Under the pieces are notes generated by a model. It was not told the DNA's origin. It saw only the letters and a list, made by a program, of their open reading frames with translations, and did not search any database. 64,000 nucleotides of DNA from Pelodictyon luteolum DSM 273 (lineage in GTDB: Bacteria > Bacteroidota > Chlorobiia > Chlorobiales > Chlorobiaceae): the NCBI RefSeq assembly GCF_000012485.1, contig NC_007512.1:125001-189000 (forward strand). The letters are read 5' to 3'. Both the position numbers and the translations under genes were made by a program. This document shows, in pieces, positions 7,988-17,174 of this stretch. The stretch's first letter is position 1. Each line of letters begins with the position of its first letter.

Positions 7988-8608
7988 CTAGTCCTCGGCA
8001 TCGGCCGATTCTTCGAGCGGGGCCAGCGGTGTCCCTGTTTTCGAACGGATACGCTCGTAGGCGTCGATCTTTTTCTTGTCGGGTTCGAAGTAGACGAACA
8101 GCTTCTTGCCTTCGAACTTAGGTTCTCCTTCACGGTTCCCGACGACGCTGAGCCGTTCCGTCAGGCGGTCGGCCAGTTCAAGTCCCTTGTCCTTGTAAAT
8201 GATCGAACGGCCAAGGAAGACGATCGTGGCCCGTACGCGGTTCCCTTTGCGGAGGAACTCCTCGAGGTGGGCCGTCTTGAAATCGAAATCGTGCTTGTCG
8301 GTGTTCGGATGGAAGCGCAGCTCCTTGAGCGTTGTGGTTTTCTGCTTCTTCTTCAAGTCCTTGTCCCGCTGCGCCATCTTGTAGAGCAGCTTGCCGAGGT
8401 TATCGAACTTGCATACGGGCGGTTCGGCGTTCGGCTGCACTTCGATCAGGTCCGTGTTGCGGTCCTCGGCCATCCGGCGGGCATCTATGGTTTTCATGAC
8501 CTGCTGCGTTCCGTCCGGGAAGATGATCCGGACTTCGGGCACGCGGATCTGCTCATTGACCCGATAGGTGATTTTCGGTTTCTGGGATGTCGCCTTCTGT
8601 TTCTTCAT
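7988..8608 (-). CDS. infC: Translation initiation factor IF-3
   Basis: A 206-residue IF-3. The N-terminal domain (Tyr-Arg-Val-Asn-Glu-Gln-Ile-Arg) is joined by a Lys-rich linker to the C-terminal domain with Lys-Glu-Leu-Arg-Phe and Arg-Ala-Thr-Ile-Val-Phe-Leu-Gly-Arg. It keeps the ribosomal subunits apart and checks the initiator tRNA. The C terminus carries an acidic tail of about 15 residues beyond the usual end. The gene starts 21 bp after thrS. Confidence 0.95.
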   Translation of the reverse strand: MKKQKATSQKPKITYRVNEQIRVPEVRIIFPDGTQQVMKTIDARRMAEDRNTDLIEVQPNAEPPVCKFDNLGKLLYKMAQRDKDLKKKQKTTTLKELRFHPNTDKHDFDFKTAHLEEFLRKGNRVRATIVFLGRSIIYKDKGLELADRLTERLSVVGNREGEPKFEGKKLFVYFEPDKKKIDAYERIRSKTGTPLAPLEESADAED

Positions 8609-8629
8609 GCGTTCTGGTTTGGTTTGTGG

Positions 8630-10603
8630 TCAGGCTTTTCGGTCGATCTCCTCCCGGAGTCTCTCAATCATGTCCTGAATGCTGAGGGTGCCTTCGTCGC
8701 CCTTGCGGTGGCGGCGAAGCGAGACCGCTCCCTTTTCCTCTTCCTTCTGGCCGACAACGACCATGTAGGGGATTTTCGAAAGTTCCGATTCGCGGATCTT
8801 CTTTCCGATCTTTTCGCTACGCAGGTCGAGTTCCGTACGTATACCTGCTGCCAGCATAGCATTCCTTACTCCCGCTGCGTAGTCGTGCACGTCCTCAGCG
8901 ATCGGAAGGACGACTGCCTGAACCGGCGCAAGCCAGAGCGGGAAGTTGCCGGCGGTATGCTCTATGAGCACGCCGATGAAGCGTTCCATGGAGCCGAATG
9001 GTGCCCGGTGGATGACGACGGGACGGTGTTTCTGACCGTCGTTGCCGACATAGGTAAGATCAAAGCGCTCCGGCATGACATAGTCAACCTGGACGGTGCC
9101 GAGCTGCCATTTTCGGCCGAGCGCATCACGGACGATGAAGTCGATTTTTGGTCCGTAGAAACTGGCCTCGCCAATGCCGATGAAGTACTTGATGCCCATG
9201 CGGTCCGCGGCTTCCTTCACATCCTTTTCAGCCTGTTCCCAGACCTCAGGGGTGCCGCCGTATTTTGTCTGATTCTCCGGATCGTGCATGGACAGGCGGG
9301 TTTCCACTGCATCGAATCCAAGCGTGCGGAAGACAAACTGCGTGAGGTCGATTGCGTTGCAGATCTCGTCGACCAGCTGGTCGGGGCGGCAGTAGATGTG
9401 CGAATCATCCTGCGTGAACCCTCTTGCGCGCACCAGTCCGTTGAGCTCGCCGGACTGCTCATGGCGGTAGACCGTGCCGAACTCCGTCAGCCGGATCGGC
9501 AGGTCGCGATAGCTCCGCATTTCGGAGCTGTAGATAAGGTGGTGGTGCGGGCAGTTCATGGGCTTGAGCAGATACTGCTCCTGCTTGCCGTCCTCGTCAT
9601 GGTATGTCAGCGGAGGGAACTGTGAGTCGCTGTAGTATGGGTAGTGGCCCGAACGCTTATAGAGTTCAATGTTGCCGATGTGCGGCGTATAGACCGGCAG
9701 ATATCCGCGCCGGCGCTGTTCGTCCTTCAGGAATGTTTCTAGCTCCTGGCGGATGATGGCGCCCTTGGGGAGCCATACCGGAAGGCCGCTGCCGATTTCG
9801 GGGGAGAGCATGAAGAGCTTCAGCTCCTGGCCGAGCCTGCGATGGTCGCGTTTTCTGGCCTCTTCGAGGCGCTCCAGATGCTCCTTCAGAAGCTTTTCCG
9901 AAGGGAATGCGATGCCATAGATCCGCTGCATGCTCTCGCGCGAGGAGTCTCCGCGCCAGAACGAGGATGAGATGTTGAAGAGCCGCACTGCCTTGAGCCG
10001 GGACGTCGAGGGGAGATGCGGGCCGGTGCAGAGGTCGGTGAACCCGCCTTCATGGTAGAGCGATACGGTCGGGACGTTTTTGAGGGTATCCTCAAGGATC
10101 TCGACCTTGTAGGGATCGCGGCGGACCGTTTTGAAGAATTCGATGGCAGCCTCGCGCGTCATCTCTTCTCGGACGATCGGGGTATCGCGGCCTGCGATCT
10201 CAAGCATTTTCTTCTCGATACTGCGAAGGTCGTCTTCATTGAAGCGGTGGCTGGAGGCTATGTCGTAATAGAAGCCCTGCTCGACTGCAGGCCCAGCACC
10301 GAAGCGCGCACCGGGGAAGAGCTCCTCAACGGCCGAGGCCATGATGTGGCTTGCGCTGTGCCAGAACACTTCGTGACCTTCAGCTGAATCGAAGGTGATG
10401 ATGGAGAGCGTACAGTCCATCCCGATTGGCATGGACAGATCCGCAGCTTTGCCGTCTATCATGACGGCAAGTGCGGCGTCAGCGAGCCTGCGCCCGATGG
10501 AGAGTGCTATGTCGAGGCCCGTGCTTCCTTTCGGGAACAGCTTGATGGTTCCGTCGGGCAGGGTGATGGACAGCATAACCTGCGATTCCAGATTGTCAGA
10601 CAT
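8630..10603 (-). CDS. thrS: Threonyl-tRNA synthetase
   Basis: A class II synthetase of 657 residues in the full-length bacterial form. An N-terminal TGS domain is followed by the editing domain (Ser-His-Ile-Met-Ala-Ser-Ala-Val-Glu-Glu-Leu-Phe-Pro), the catalytic core with Met-Asn-Cys-Pro-His-His (zinc-site Cys), motif 2 around Arg-x-x-Glu-Phe-Gly-Thr-Val-Tyr-Arg-His-Glu, and the C-terminal anticodon-binding domain. The frame stays open to 10663, but the ATG at 10603 gives the family's usual N terminus. It has no obvious Shine-Dalgarno sequence. First gene of the thrS-infC-rpmI-rplT-pheS set. Confidence 0.95.
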   Translation of the reverse strand: MSDNLESQVMLSITLPDGTIKLFPKGSTGLDIALSIGRRLADAALAVMIDGKAADLSMPIGMDCTLSIITFDSAEGHEVFWHSASHIMASAVEELFPGARFGAGPAVEQGFYYDIASSHRFNEDDLRSIEKKMLEIAGRDTPIVREEMTREAAIEFFKTVRRDPYKVEILEDTLKNVPTVSLYHEGGFTDLCTGPHLPSTSRLKAVRLFNISSSFWRGDSSRESMQRIYGIAFPSEKLLKEHLERLEEARKRDHRRLGQELKLFMLSPEIGSGLPVWLPKGAIIRQELETFLKDEQRRRGYLPVYTPHIGNIELYKRSGHYPYYSDSQFPPLTYHDEDGKQEQYLLKPMNCPHHHLIYSSEMRSYRDLPIRLTEFGTVYRHEQSGELNGLVRARGFTQDDSHIYCRPDQLVDEICNAIDLTQFVFRTLGFDAVETRLSMHDPENQTKYGGTPEVWEQAEKDVKEAADRMGIKYFIGIGEASFYGPKIDFIVRDALGRKWQLGTVQVDYVMPERFDLTYVGNDGQKHRPVVIHRAPFGSMERFIGVLIEHTAGNFPLWLAPVQAVVLPIAEDVHDYAAGVRNAMLAAGIRTELDLRSEKIGKKIRESELSKIPYMVVVGQKEEEKGAVSLRRHRKGDEGTLSIQDMIERLREEIDRKA

Positions 10604-10778
10604 GGTGTGTCTAGTCGTTTCAAGTCCATGGCGGTGCGGCCTCCTTCCGGTTGCCGTCCTCATGGGAAGATATCAATGCAGCCTCTTGTTGATGGTATAT
10701 CCAGGCCGGGAGGGCTACGGGGCTCTTTGGCCCCTTTTCCCCGGTTCCGTAAAGTGGACTTGAATGGTACGAAGAATT

Positions 10779-10794
10779 ATTTGGATTTCCAAAT
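10779..10794. promoter_or_regulatory. Inverted repeat in the bchZ-thrS gap
   Basis: ATTTGGA and TCCAAAT are separated by 2 bp (10779-10785 and 10788-10794), a symmetric site of the size bound by dimeric regulators. It lies about 175 bp upstream of thrS in the 234-bp gap after bchZ. The same gap holds a GGGGC/GCCCC hairpin without a T-tract. No confident promoter or T-box element was found. Confidence 0.3.
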
Positions 10795-10837
10795 ATGCCA
10801 GTCCCTAAGGGCGGCCGTTTGCTACCGGGGCTCCCGC

Positions 10838-12247
10838 TTAGTGCAGGAGCTGTATGATGTCGGGGGTGACCGTCTCTTTTCCCTGTTTTGCGGCAAGTGC
10901 TTCGGCTTTTTTTCTCAGCTCGCGGCCTAAGGAGATCTGGCTGATGAAGGGTGCTTTTGCGACTATCCGGTCGAGGAGTTCACCGGCCTCCGGGCTCCAG
11001 GGGATTTCCGGTGCGGGGGCTTCGCCCGATGCAGCGACACGGTTGATTGGCAGGAAGTTGAAGAGCATGTCATAGAGTGCGTTAATGATCTCCTGCAGGA
11101 TATACACTGCTCCACTGTGGCCCATGAAGGGTGTTCCGAGGGCGCGGCGGACGATGGGTCCCGGAAAGCCAGCAGGGATGAACCGGGTTTTTGCGTCCAG
11201 TTCGGCCAGATAGATCTTGTCGATGATCCTGCCAAAGAAGAACTGCGGCTGATTTGCTGCAATCTCCTGTCGAAGTGATGTGTTGTCGGCAACGGCGGAG
11301 TCAAGGCTGAACATGCACTGCATCCCCATTTCCCGACCGAGGAACCGCTCGAGTCCTTCCGCATAAGTCCGGGCGGCGGCCACTCCGAAACGCACGGTGG
11401 GGAACCACTCCGCCTGGGGGCCGCGCCAGAGGTCCCAGAGCGGTCTGAGGATGGTGCGTTTTTCTTCGAGCAGGAAGGCCGCGGCTTGCTGTTCTTTCTG
11501 GATATGGCGCCCGAGCTCCATGATGAATGTGGCGGTGTCGTCAAGGCCCATCGGAGCATAGAGTACCGGCCGCTGGAGCGCTTCAGCAAGGGCAAGCCCG
11601 AATTCCCGGTACATGACGATGATGACGTCGGAGTTTTTCAGATCCGAAATGTCTCGAAGAGAGCTTTCAAACGGAAAGACATGCTGCAGGCGGCCGCCCG
11701 TTCCGGCAATGAGTCGTTTGAGTTCGGCGAGGTCGGAGGGGCTGTTGAAGCAGCCGTAGGTGGGGCCGATGATGCTGACGGTTCCAGGCTCGATTATCGC
11801 GGGTTTAGCGTCGTCGAACTGGCTGTGGAGCCAGAGGAGGGCCCTGTCCCGCCCCTGCCACTCGTTCTCGCCGAGCGAGTCGGAAGGGAAGAACCGGACC
11901 TCGGGGAAGTGCATCTGGAGCATATGCTCGTGGTCGCTGCCGATCATTTCGCTTTCGGCGCTTGAGACGAGGATGAGTTGCCGCCCGTTGCCCCGAAGCT
12001 TTTCAATGGTATCCCGAACAACTTCAGTGGTGCCTGACGATGCGATCTCTTTTTCGGTGAGGCTTGTCGGGGTGAAGTTTTCCAGGTAGGGGATCGCGTC
12101 AGTGTAGTCCATGACCGCCACGCCGACCAGATTGTAGCACCCTACCGGCGCATCGGCGATGACGTGTATGTCGCTGAGCGGGCAGAAAGTGTTGACGGCT
12201 GCCCAGTAGGCGCTTGCGGTTGATTCGTCACGAATGGTCTTTCCCAT
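10838..12247 (-). CDS. bchZ: Chlorophyllide a reductase subunit Z
   Basis: A 469-residue nitrogenase-like protein of the BchZ/ChlB/NifK group. With BchX and BchY it reduces ring B of chlorophyllide a on the way to bacteriochlorophyll a. Cysteines near residues 22 (Asn-Thr-Phe-Cys-Pro-Leu) and 37 (Ala-Pro-Val-Gly-Cys-Tyr-Asn), and the later Thr-Tyr-Gly-Cys-Phe-Asn, are candidates for cluster or interface residues. The frame is open upstream into nagZ; the ATG at 12247 is chosen by family N terminus. No Shine-Dalgarno sequence precedes it, and it begins only 10 bp after nagZ stops. bchX and bchY are not in the window. Confidence 0.9.
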   Translation of the reverse strand: MGKTIRDESTASAYWAAVNTFCPLSDIHVIADAPVGCYNLVGVAVMDYTDAIPYLENFTPTSLTEKEIASSGTTEVVRDTIEKLRGNGRQLILVSSAESEMIGSDHEHMLQMHFPEVRFFPSDSLGENEWQGRDRALLWLHSQFDDAKPAIIEPGTVSIIGPTYGCFNSPSDLAELKRLIAGTGGRLQHVFPFESSLRDISDLKNSDVIIVMYREFGLALAEALQRPVLYAPMGLDDTATFIMELGRHIQKEQQAAAFLLEEKRTILRPLWDLWRGPQAEWFPTVRFGVAAARTYAEGLERFLGREMGMQCMFSLDSAVADNTSLRQEIAANQPQFFFGRIIDKIYLAELDAKTRFIPAGFPGPIVRRALGTPFMGHSGAVYILQEIINALYDMLFNFLPINRVAASGEAPAPEIPWSPEAGELLDRIVAKAPFISQISLGRELRKKAEALAAKQGKETVTPDIIQLLH

Positions 12248-12257
12248 GGGGCGGTGG

Positions 12258-14015
12258 TTATGGTGTGGTGATGTCCCCGGGTGCATCCATCCGAAGCACG
12301 ACGGGCAGTTTTCCTTTTGGTTCCAGCCGGCCGGTAAGCACCTTGAGGGCGTTTTGTTCACTGGTTTTTTCAGCATCGTAGGTGCAGATGCAGTTTTCCA
12401 GCCCGGGGAAGCTCCGGAGCATGTAGGGAGAGCCGAACGCCACAAAGACGACAGGCCGTTTTCCCCGGGAGAGTTTCTGGATCGAATGGATGAATGCCAG
12501 CTGAGGGGCGGTGAGCTTTGAGGGGGCCGTAATGTAGGCCGCAATGACGATTGCCGGAGCGGTTTCGGCGAGGCGTTCTGCCTCGATGAACTTTTCCGGG
12601 TCGGTGTCGGGTGTTATCCGGAGGTGGTGCGATTTCCAGGTGCTGTCAATTCCCGCCATGAACGCACTGCCGACATCCGGATCTGTGCGGTCCTGCAGAA
12701 TGATATGAAGCATGGACGGTCCGGCCTTTTTTATGCGGAAAGGGATGATATGGCGATCTTTTCCGGTGAATGTGACGGAGCGGGCGGCAATTGCTTCCGC
12801 CAGTTCGATGTGCCGGGCAGGTGAAGCCATTTCGGGTACCCGGTTCAGGTCGACAAGGCTCTTGGGCCGGAGGCCCGCCCAGCGCTTTGCCTGCAGGATC
12901 CTGCGCACCGATTCATCAATGCGTGCTTCACTGATGACACTATCCCGAACGGCATTCACAATGGCATGGAACGATCGCTCGGGATCGGGCGAGAAGAGCA
13001 GGACATCGTTGCCCGCAGCTACGGCCCGGACAGAAATCTCTTCGACGTTATGTCCGTCATAGAGGGCCTTCATGTTTAACGCATCAGTGACGATGAGTCC
13101 CTTGAAGCCCAGCCTTTTTCGCAGGAGTCCAGTCACGATGGGGGCGGAGATCGATGCCGGATCCATGGTACCGGTCAGTTTCGGAACGGCGAGATGACCG
13201 GTCATTACCGCCATGACGCCGCAGCGGATGGCGGAACGGAATGGTTTGAGCTCGTATTCCTCAAGCCTGAGGCTGTCGGCTTCGAGTACGGGAAGGGCGA
13301 AGTGGCTGTCGACCGTCACATCGCCATGGCCGGGGAAGTGTTTTGCTGTGGCAAGAAGCCCCTTTGACTGCATTCCTTCGATGAGGGCATCGGCCATTCG
13401 TGAAGCGCCCTCGGAGGTATCGCCGTAAGAGCGGGTGTTGATGACCGGGTTCAGGGGGTTGCTGTTCAAGTCCGCGCTCGGAGCGAAGTTCCATTGCAGA
13501 CCGGCGGCTTTGGCCTCAAGAGCAATGGCTTCCCCCATCTTGCCTGAGAGTTCGCTGCTGCCTGCCGCAGATACCGCCATGGCGGATGGGAACCGGGTGG
13601 CGCCTTCAAGGCGCATGGCCAGGCCTCGTTCCATGTCGGCGCTGATGAGAAGCGGGTTTGGGGCGATGGACTGGAAGTGGTTGGCCAGCATGGCGGCGCT
13701 GAACATACTGCCTTTGAGGAACATGATGCCGCCGACCTTTCCTTCCGAGACAAGCCGGTCAAGTTTCATGCGGGCAGGGTCGTCTTTTTCCGTATAGGCG
13801 CCGGGGCTGTCGGCCATGAGCATCTGGCCGACCTTTTCTTCAAGGCTCATCGCCTGAAGGGCCGCATCGATGCCGGAGTCTACTTCTCGGAAGACGGCTT
13901 CGGCATGCCAGGGCGGCAGGGCAGGTTCCGCATGGAGACTTCCGCCCGCAAGCGCCGAGAGAACGATGAGGGCTATAAGCCAGCGGGCAGGGAGACGGGG
14001 CTGTTCGGGTTGCAT
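12258..14015 (-). CDS. Beta-N-acetylhexosaminidase, glycoside hydrolase family 3 (NagZ-like, exported)
   Basis: A 585-residue protein. A signal peptide covers about residues 1-30 (hydrophobic Leu-Ile-Ala-Leu-Ile-Val-Leu-Ser-Ala, then His-Ala). The GH3 barrel contains the NagZ loop Lys-His-Phe-Pro-Gly-His-Gly-Asp and the nucleophile context Val-Thr-Asp-Ala-Leu-Asn-Met-Lys-Ala. A second C-terminal domain of about 200 residues follows, so it is longer than cytosolic NagZ (about 340). It probably removes N-acetylglucosamine from cell-wall fragments in the periplasm. It is followed closely by bchZ on the same strand. Confidence 0.85.
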   Translation of the reverse strand: MQPEQPRLPARWLIALIVLSALAGGSLHAEPALPPWHAEAVFREVDSGIDAALQAMSLEEKVGQMLMADSPGAYTEKDDPARMKLDRLVSEGKVGGIMFLKGSMFSAAMLANHFQSIAPNPLLISADMERGLAMRLEGATRFPSAMAVSAAGSSELSGKMGEAIALEAKAAGLQWNFAPSADLNSNPLNPVINTRSYGDTSEGASRMADALIEGMQSKGLLATAKHFPGHGDVTVDSHFALPVLEADSLRLEEYELKPFRSAIRCGVMAVMTGHLAVPKLTGTMDPASISAPIVTGLLRKRLGFKGLIVTDALNMKALYDGHNVEEISVRAVAAGNDVLLFSPDPERSFHAIVNAVRDSVISEARIDESVRRILQAKRWAGLRPKSLVDLNRVPEMASPARHIELAEAIAARSVTFTGKDRHIIPFRIKKAGPSMLHIILQDRTDPDVGSAFMAGIDSTWKSHHLRITPDTDPEKFIEAERLAETAPAIVIAAYITAPSKLTAPQLAFIHSIQKLSRGKRPVVFVAFGSPYMLRSFPGLENCICTYDAEKTSEQNALKVLTGRLEPKGKLPVVLRMDAPGDITTP

Positions 14016-14117
14016 GCAGCGGGTCCAGAGTTCTTCAGGTGAAACGGCATTGTTTCTTGAAAGTAAAAAAAATCCCGTGAATATGTCCGCTTTCAGGGTG
14101 GCGTGAAGCGATGCGTG

Positions 14118-14624
14118 TCAGCTCATGTAGAGGTAGGGTTTCCAGTCTTCGGAAGCTGAAGCGGTGAGCAGCTGCATGAACATGAGGTGATTGGGGCGTT
14201 CGGCCTGCTTCATGAGGGGCATGCCGGCCTCTTTCGGGGTGCGGCTCCCTTTCTTTGCATTGCATTTTCTGCAGGCGGTAATGAGGTTTTCCCATGAATC
14301 CTCGCCGCCACGGGAACGGGGGGTAATGTGGTCTATGGTGAGCTGCTGGTCGGTCCTGCCGCAGTACTGGCACTGGAAGCGGTCGCGGCGGATGATGTTC
14401 TTGCGGTTCAGCATGATGCGCTTGTAGGGGACGCGGACAAAGACCGTGAGGCGGACGATGCTCGGCATGGGGTAGCTTTTGCTGACAGTGCAGATGAAGC
14501 GTTCAGGGTGATGGGTGACCGGGACGGCTTTGCCGCCGAAGAGGAGGAGGATGGCTTTCTGGGGATCGCAGATGCTCAGGGGCTCATAGCTGCTGTTCAG
14601 CACCAGGACTTTCGATCGGGTCAT
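14118..14624 (-). CDS. HNH endonuclease family protein
   Basis: A 168-residue protein. The HNH zinc-finger nuclease motif lies near residues 80-125: a Cys-Gln-Tyr-Cys pair, [13 protein letters not shown], then Trp-Glu-Asn-Leu-Ile-Thr-Ala-Cys and Cys-Asn. It begins [11 protein letters not shown], typical of a widespread stand-alone HNH family often found outside mobile elements. The biological substrate is unknown. It has its own predicted promoter. Confidence 0.85.
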   Translation of the reverse strand: MTRSKVLVLNSSYEPLSICDPQKAILLLFGGKAVPVTHHPERFICTVSKSYPMPSIVRLTVFVRVPYKRIMLNRKNIIRRDRFQCQYCGRTDQQLTIDHITPRSRGGEDSWENLITACRKCNAKKGSRTPKEAGMPLMKQAERPNHLMFMQLLTASASEDWKPYLYMS

Positions 14625-14668
14625 TGCTCTCTCCCTGATGGTTAGTTGCGGCGCGGGCCCGCTGTATA

Positions 14669-14696
14669 ACTATACACGCATTGCTGGGTACTTCAA
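14669..14696 (-). promoter_or_regulatory. Promoter of the HNH gene
   Basis: On the minus strand, TTGAAG (14696-14691), a 16-nt spacer and TATAGT (14674-14669) lie 45 bp upstream of the start codon. The -10 box is inside the palindrome TGTATA-AC-TATACA (14663-14676), which could be an operator. Confidence 0.5.
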
Positions 14697-14723
14697 AAGG
14701 TGTTGTGTAAATTTTCTGTAAAG

Positions 14724-14759
14724 ATCGCCGCAGCAGCAGTCCACTGCAGCTGCGGCGAT
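14724..14759 (-). terminator. Long hairpin at the end of gcvPB
   Basis: ATCGCCGCAGC (14724-14734) pairs with GCTGCGGCGAT (14749-14759). Inside it, GCAGT and ACTGC (14736-14740, 14743-14747) extend the stem after one mismatch. On the minus strand the hairpin begins 11 bp after the gcvPB stop and is followed by CTTT only, so it may stabilise the 3' end as well as terminate. Confidence 0.6.
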
Positions 14760-14770
14760 GAGTATGGCAT

Positions 14771-16228
14771 CTAGATACAGCAGATATTGAGCTGGCGCGA
14801 CGCCATGGCTTCGTCAAGCCGTGAGACCGGGGTGGTCACTGGAGCTCCCTTGACTGTCTCAGGGCTCTTTTCCGCCTCATCGGCAATTTGCAGGAGCGCA
14901 TCGGCGAAGAGATCAAGCGTCTCCCTGGATTCCGTTTCCGTCGGCTCGATCATGAGTGCTTCGCTGACGATGAGCGGGAAGTAGATGGTCGGTGCATGGA
15001 ACCCGTAGTCGAGCAGCCGTTTTGCGATGTCGAGCGTCTTGACCCCGTGCGATTTCTTCTGCCTGTCTCCTGAAAGACAGAACTCGTGCAGCACCTGTTT
15101 CGGGAAGGGGAGTTCATAGGCTCCGGTGAGGCGGCTGAGCAGGTAGTTGGCGTTTATGATGGCGTTTTCCGACACTCGTTTGAGCCCTTCTGCGCCAAGC
15201 ATCCGGATGTAGGTGTAGGCCCGCACCAGAACAGCGAAGTTTCCGTAGAAATTCATCATCCTGCCGATGCTTTCCGGACGGTCCGAAACGAGCCGGTAGA
15301 CGGGGCCGTCGGCGCCCTCCGTCTTTTCGACGACGGGAACGGGGAGGAACTCAACAAGCTTTTCCGAGACTCCGACCGGTCCGCTGCCGGGTCCGCCTCC
15401 TCCGTGGGGTGCCGAAAAAGTCTTATGGAGGTTGTAGTGGACTACATCGAAGCCCATGTCGCCGGGGCGGGCAATGCCGAGCAGGGCGTTCATGTTGGCG
15501 CCGTCCATGTAGAGAAGACTGCCGTTCCTATGCACCATTTCAGATATCCTGACAATCTCCTTTTCAAAGAGGCCGATGGTGTTCGGGTTGGTGAGCATCA
15601 GCGCGGCAACCTCACCGTCAAGCTTTGCTTCAAGGTCCTGAAGGTCGGTGCGTCCGATCTCGTTGCTTTTCACCGAGACGATCCGGTATCCCGCGAGGGC
15701 TGCAGATGCAGGGTTGGTCCCGTGGGCGGAATCGACAACGAGAAGTGTGGAGCGTTTCGAGCCCCGCGACTCATGGTATTTCTTGATGAGAAGAATGCCG
15801 GTCAGCTCTCCGTGGGCACCGGCGGCGGGCTGGAGGGTGACGGCCTTCATGCCTGCGATTTCAGCAAGCATAAGGGAGAGCTCGTACATCAGCTGGAGCG
15901 CACCGCCGGCAGTTTCCTCCGGCTGGAGCGGGTGCAGGGCGCTGAAGCCCGGAAGGTCGCAGGTATAATCGTTGATTTTCGGGTTGTACTTCATCGTACA
16001 GCTTCCTAACGGGTACATGTTCTTGTCGACATGGTAGTTCATGTTCGACAAGCGGATGAAGTGGCGCACCACTTCGCTTTCGGGAACCTCCGGAAGCATG
16101 GCAGGCTCCTTTCGCAGGAACTTGGAGGGCAGGAAGCTCCCTGGTGCTGCCCCGGGCATGTCTTTTCCGGAGAAGCTGTAGCCTTTGCGGCCGCTTGCCG
16201 AAAAATCGAAAATCAGTTTTTCTTTCAT
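14771..16228 (-). CDS. gcvPB: Glycine dehydrogenase (decarboxylating) subunit 2, P-protein beta chain
   Basis: A 485-residue PLP subunit of the split-type P-protein, which decarboxylates glycine in the glycine cleavage system. The PLP lysine context is His-Tyr-Asn-Leu-His-Lys-Thr-Phe, followed by a Gly/Pro-rich loop. The N terminus matches the family at the ATG at 16228, although the frame is open to 16312. gcvPA, gcvT and gcvH are not nearby. It has its own promoter and ends at a strong hairpin, so it appears monocistronic. Confidence 0.92.
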   Translation of the reverse strand: MKEKLIFDFSASGRKGYSFSGKDMPGAAPGSFLPSKFLRKEPAMLPEVPESEVVRHFIRLSNMNYHVDKNMYPLGSCTMKYNPKINDYTCDLPGFSALHPLQPEETAGGALQLMYELSLMLAEIAGMKAVTLQPAAGAHGELTGILLIKKYHESRGSKRSTLLVVDSAHGTNPASAALAGYRIVSVKSNEIGRTDLQDLEAKLDGEVAALMLTNPNTIGLFEKEIVRISEMVHRNGSLLYMDGANMNALLGIARPGDMGFDVVHYNLHKTFSAPHGGGGPGSGPVGVSEKLVEFLPVPVVEKTEGADGPVYRLVSDRPESIGRMMNFYGNFAVLVRAYTYIRMLGAEGLKRVSENAIINANYLLSRLTGAYELPFPKQVLHEFCLSGDRQKKSHGVKTLDIAKRLLDYGFHAPTIYFPLIVSEALMIEPTETESRETLDLFADALLQIADEAEKSPETVKGAPVTTPVSRLDEAMASRQLNICCI

Positions 16229-16281
16229 GGTGATGCTGTGCGACGGTGATGAACTGTCTCTCTGGCGAGTGTGCTGTTTAT

Positions 16282-16312
16282 CCAATATAGCAGACATCGC
16301 CCATATGCTCAA
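16282..16312 (-). promoter_or_regulatory. Promoter of gcvPB
   Basis: On the minus strand, TTGAGC (16312-16307), exactly 17 nt, then TATATT (16289-16284) followed by GG. It lies about 55 bp upstream of the start codon. This is one of the clearest promoters in the window. Confidence 0.6.
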
Positions 16313-16332
16313 GCGCCGCCCGCTTAATTTGT

Positions 16333-17163
16333 TCAGCCCCGTCCTGTCTCTTCCGGTGCTGGTGTGTCCTCAGCCACATCCCCGGTAAGTGCCCTCTCCA
16401 GGGCGCCCATGGCTTCTTCAGCGGCCAGCTGTTCTGCATCCTTTTTCCTTAGGGCCGTGCCACGTCCAAGCCGACGACCGTTGCAGGAAACTTCGATGGT
16501 GAAGGTCTTTTCGTGCTCGGCCCCCTCTTCCGATAGGACGGTGTAGACGGGAGGCGGAAGCTGATGTGACTGGGTATGCTCGATGAGGCGGCTTTTGTGG
16601 TTGTTTTCTGTGCTGACCATCGCCTCAAAAGCGGGGCTGTCGATGATCTGCTCCTCTATGAACTCACGGACGGCATCAAGCCCCCTGTCGAGGTATATGG
16701 CACCGGTGAGGGCTTCAAAGGCATCGGCGAGCGTTGAGGTGCTGGTGCGGATGCGCTGCTGGTCTGCAGATTCGCCGATGATGAGGTGAATGCCGAGATC
16801 GAGGTTTCGCGCGAAACCGGCCAGGGACTTGCCGTTCACGATCTTTGCCCGGTAGCTTGACAGCTCACCTTCGGTCCCCTCGGGGAATCGGCGATAGAGG
16901 TATTCGGAGATGATGAGTCCGAGGACGGAGTCTCCAAGGAACTCAAGGCGCTGGTTGGAGCGGGTGATTTCTGGTGCGGTGGTGTCATGCACCATCGAAC
17001 GGTGGGTGAGGGCTGTGGCGTAAAGCTCCAGGCTGAGCGCTTTTCCCTTGAAAAGGCTACGGATGAATGCTGTGAGAGATGGGGGGGCTCCCGACCCCTC
17101 CCATTTTTCGGGTCTGCTGCTGAAAAATGGGAGAGCGGAGAGTTTATGCCAGAGTGGCTCCAT
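16333..17163 (-). CDS. rnc: Ribonuclease III
   Basis: A 276-residue RNase III. The catalytic signature [13 protein letters not shown] is complete, with the second acidic pair in Asp-Ala-Phe-Glu-Ala. A C-terminal double-stranded-RNA-binding domain has Lys-Lys-Asp-Ala-Glu-Gln-Leu-Ala-Ala. It matures rRNA and cuts structured mRNAs. The N-terminal 35 residues and the acidic Pro-rich tail exceed the usual 225-residue length. The ATG at 17163 is taken as start; the frame is open into fabF. It follows fabF by 11 bp, as in many genomes. Confidence 0.92.
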   Translation of the reverse strand: MEPLWHKLSALPFFSSRPEKWEGSGAPPSLTAFIRSLFKGKALSLELYATALTHRSMVHDTTAPEITRSNQRLEFLGDSVLGLIISEYLYRRFPEGTEGELSSYRAKIVNGKSLAGFARNLDLGIHLIIGESADQQRIRTSTSTLADAFEALTGAIYLDRGLDAVREFIEEQIIDSPAFEAMVSTENNHKSRLIEHTQSHQLPPPVYTVLSEEGAEHEKTFTIEVSCNGRRLGRGTALRKKDAEQLAAEEAMGALERALTGDVAEDTPAPEETGRG

Positions 17164-17174
17164 GGCCGAAGGGC

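Noticed and set aside
7952..9625. A 557-codon open frame on the plus strand
   Set aside because: It lies opposite infC and thrS, whose protein families are certain, and its translation shows no recognisable domain. High G+C makes long antisense frames common here.
14118..14624. HNH gene as part of a mobile element or intron
   Set aside because: No intron, inverted repeats or integrase surround it. It is a stand-alone HNH protein with its own promoter, of a family common in chromosomes.
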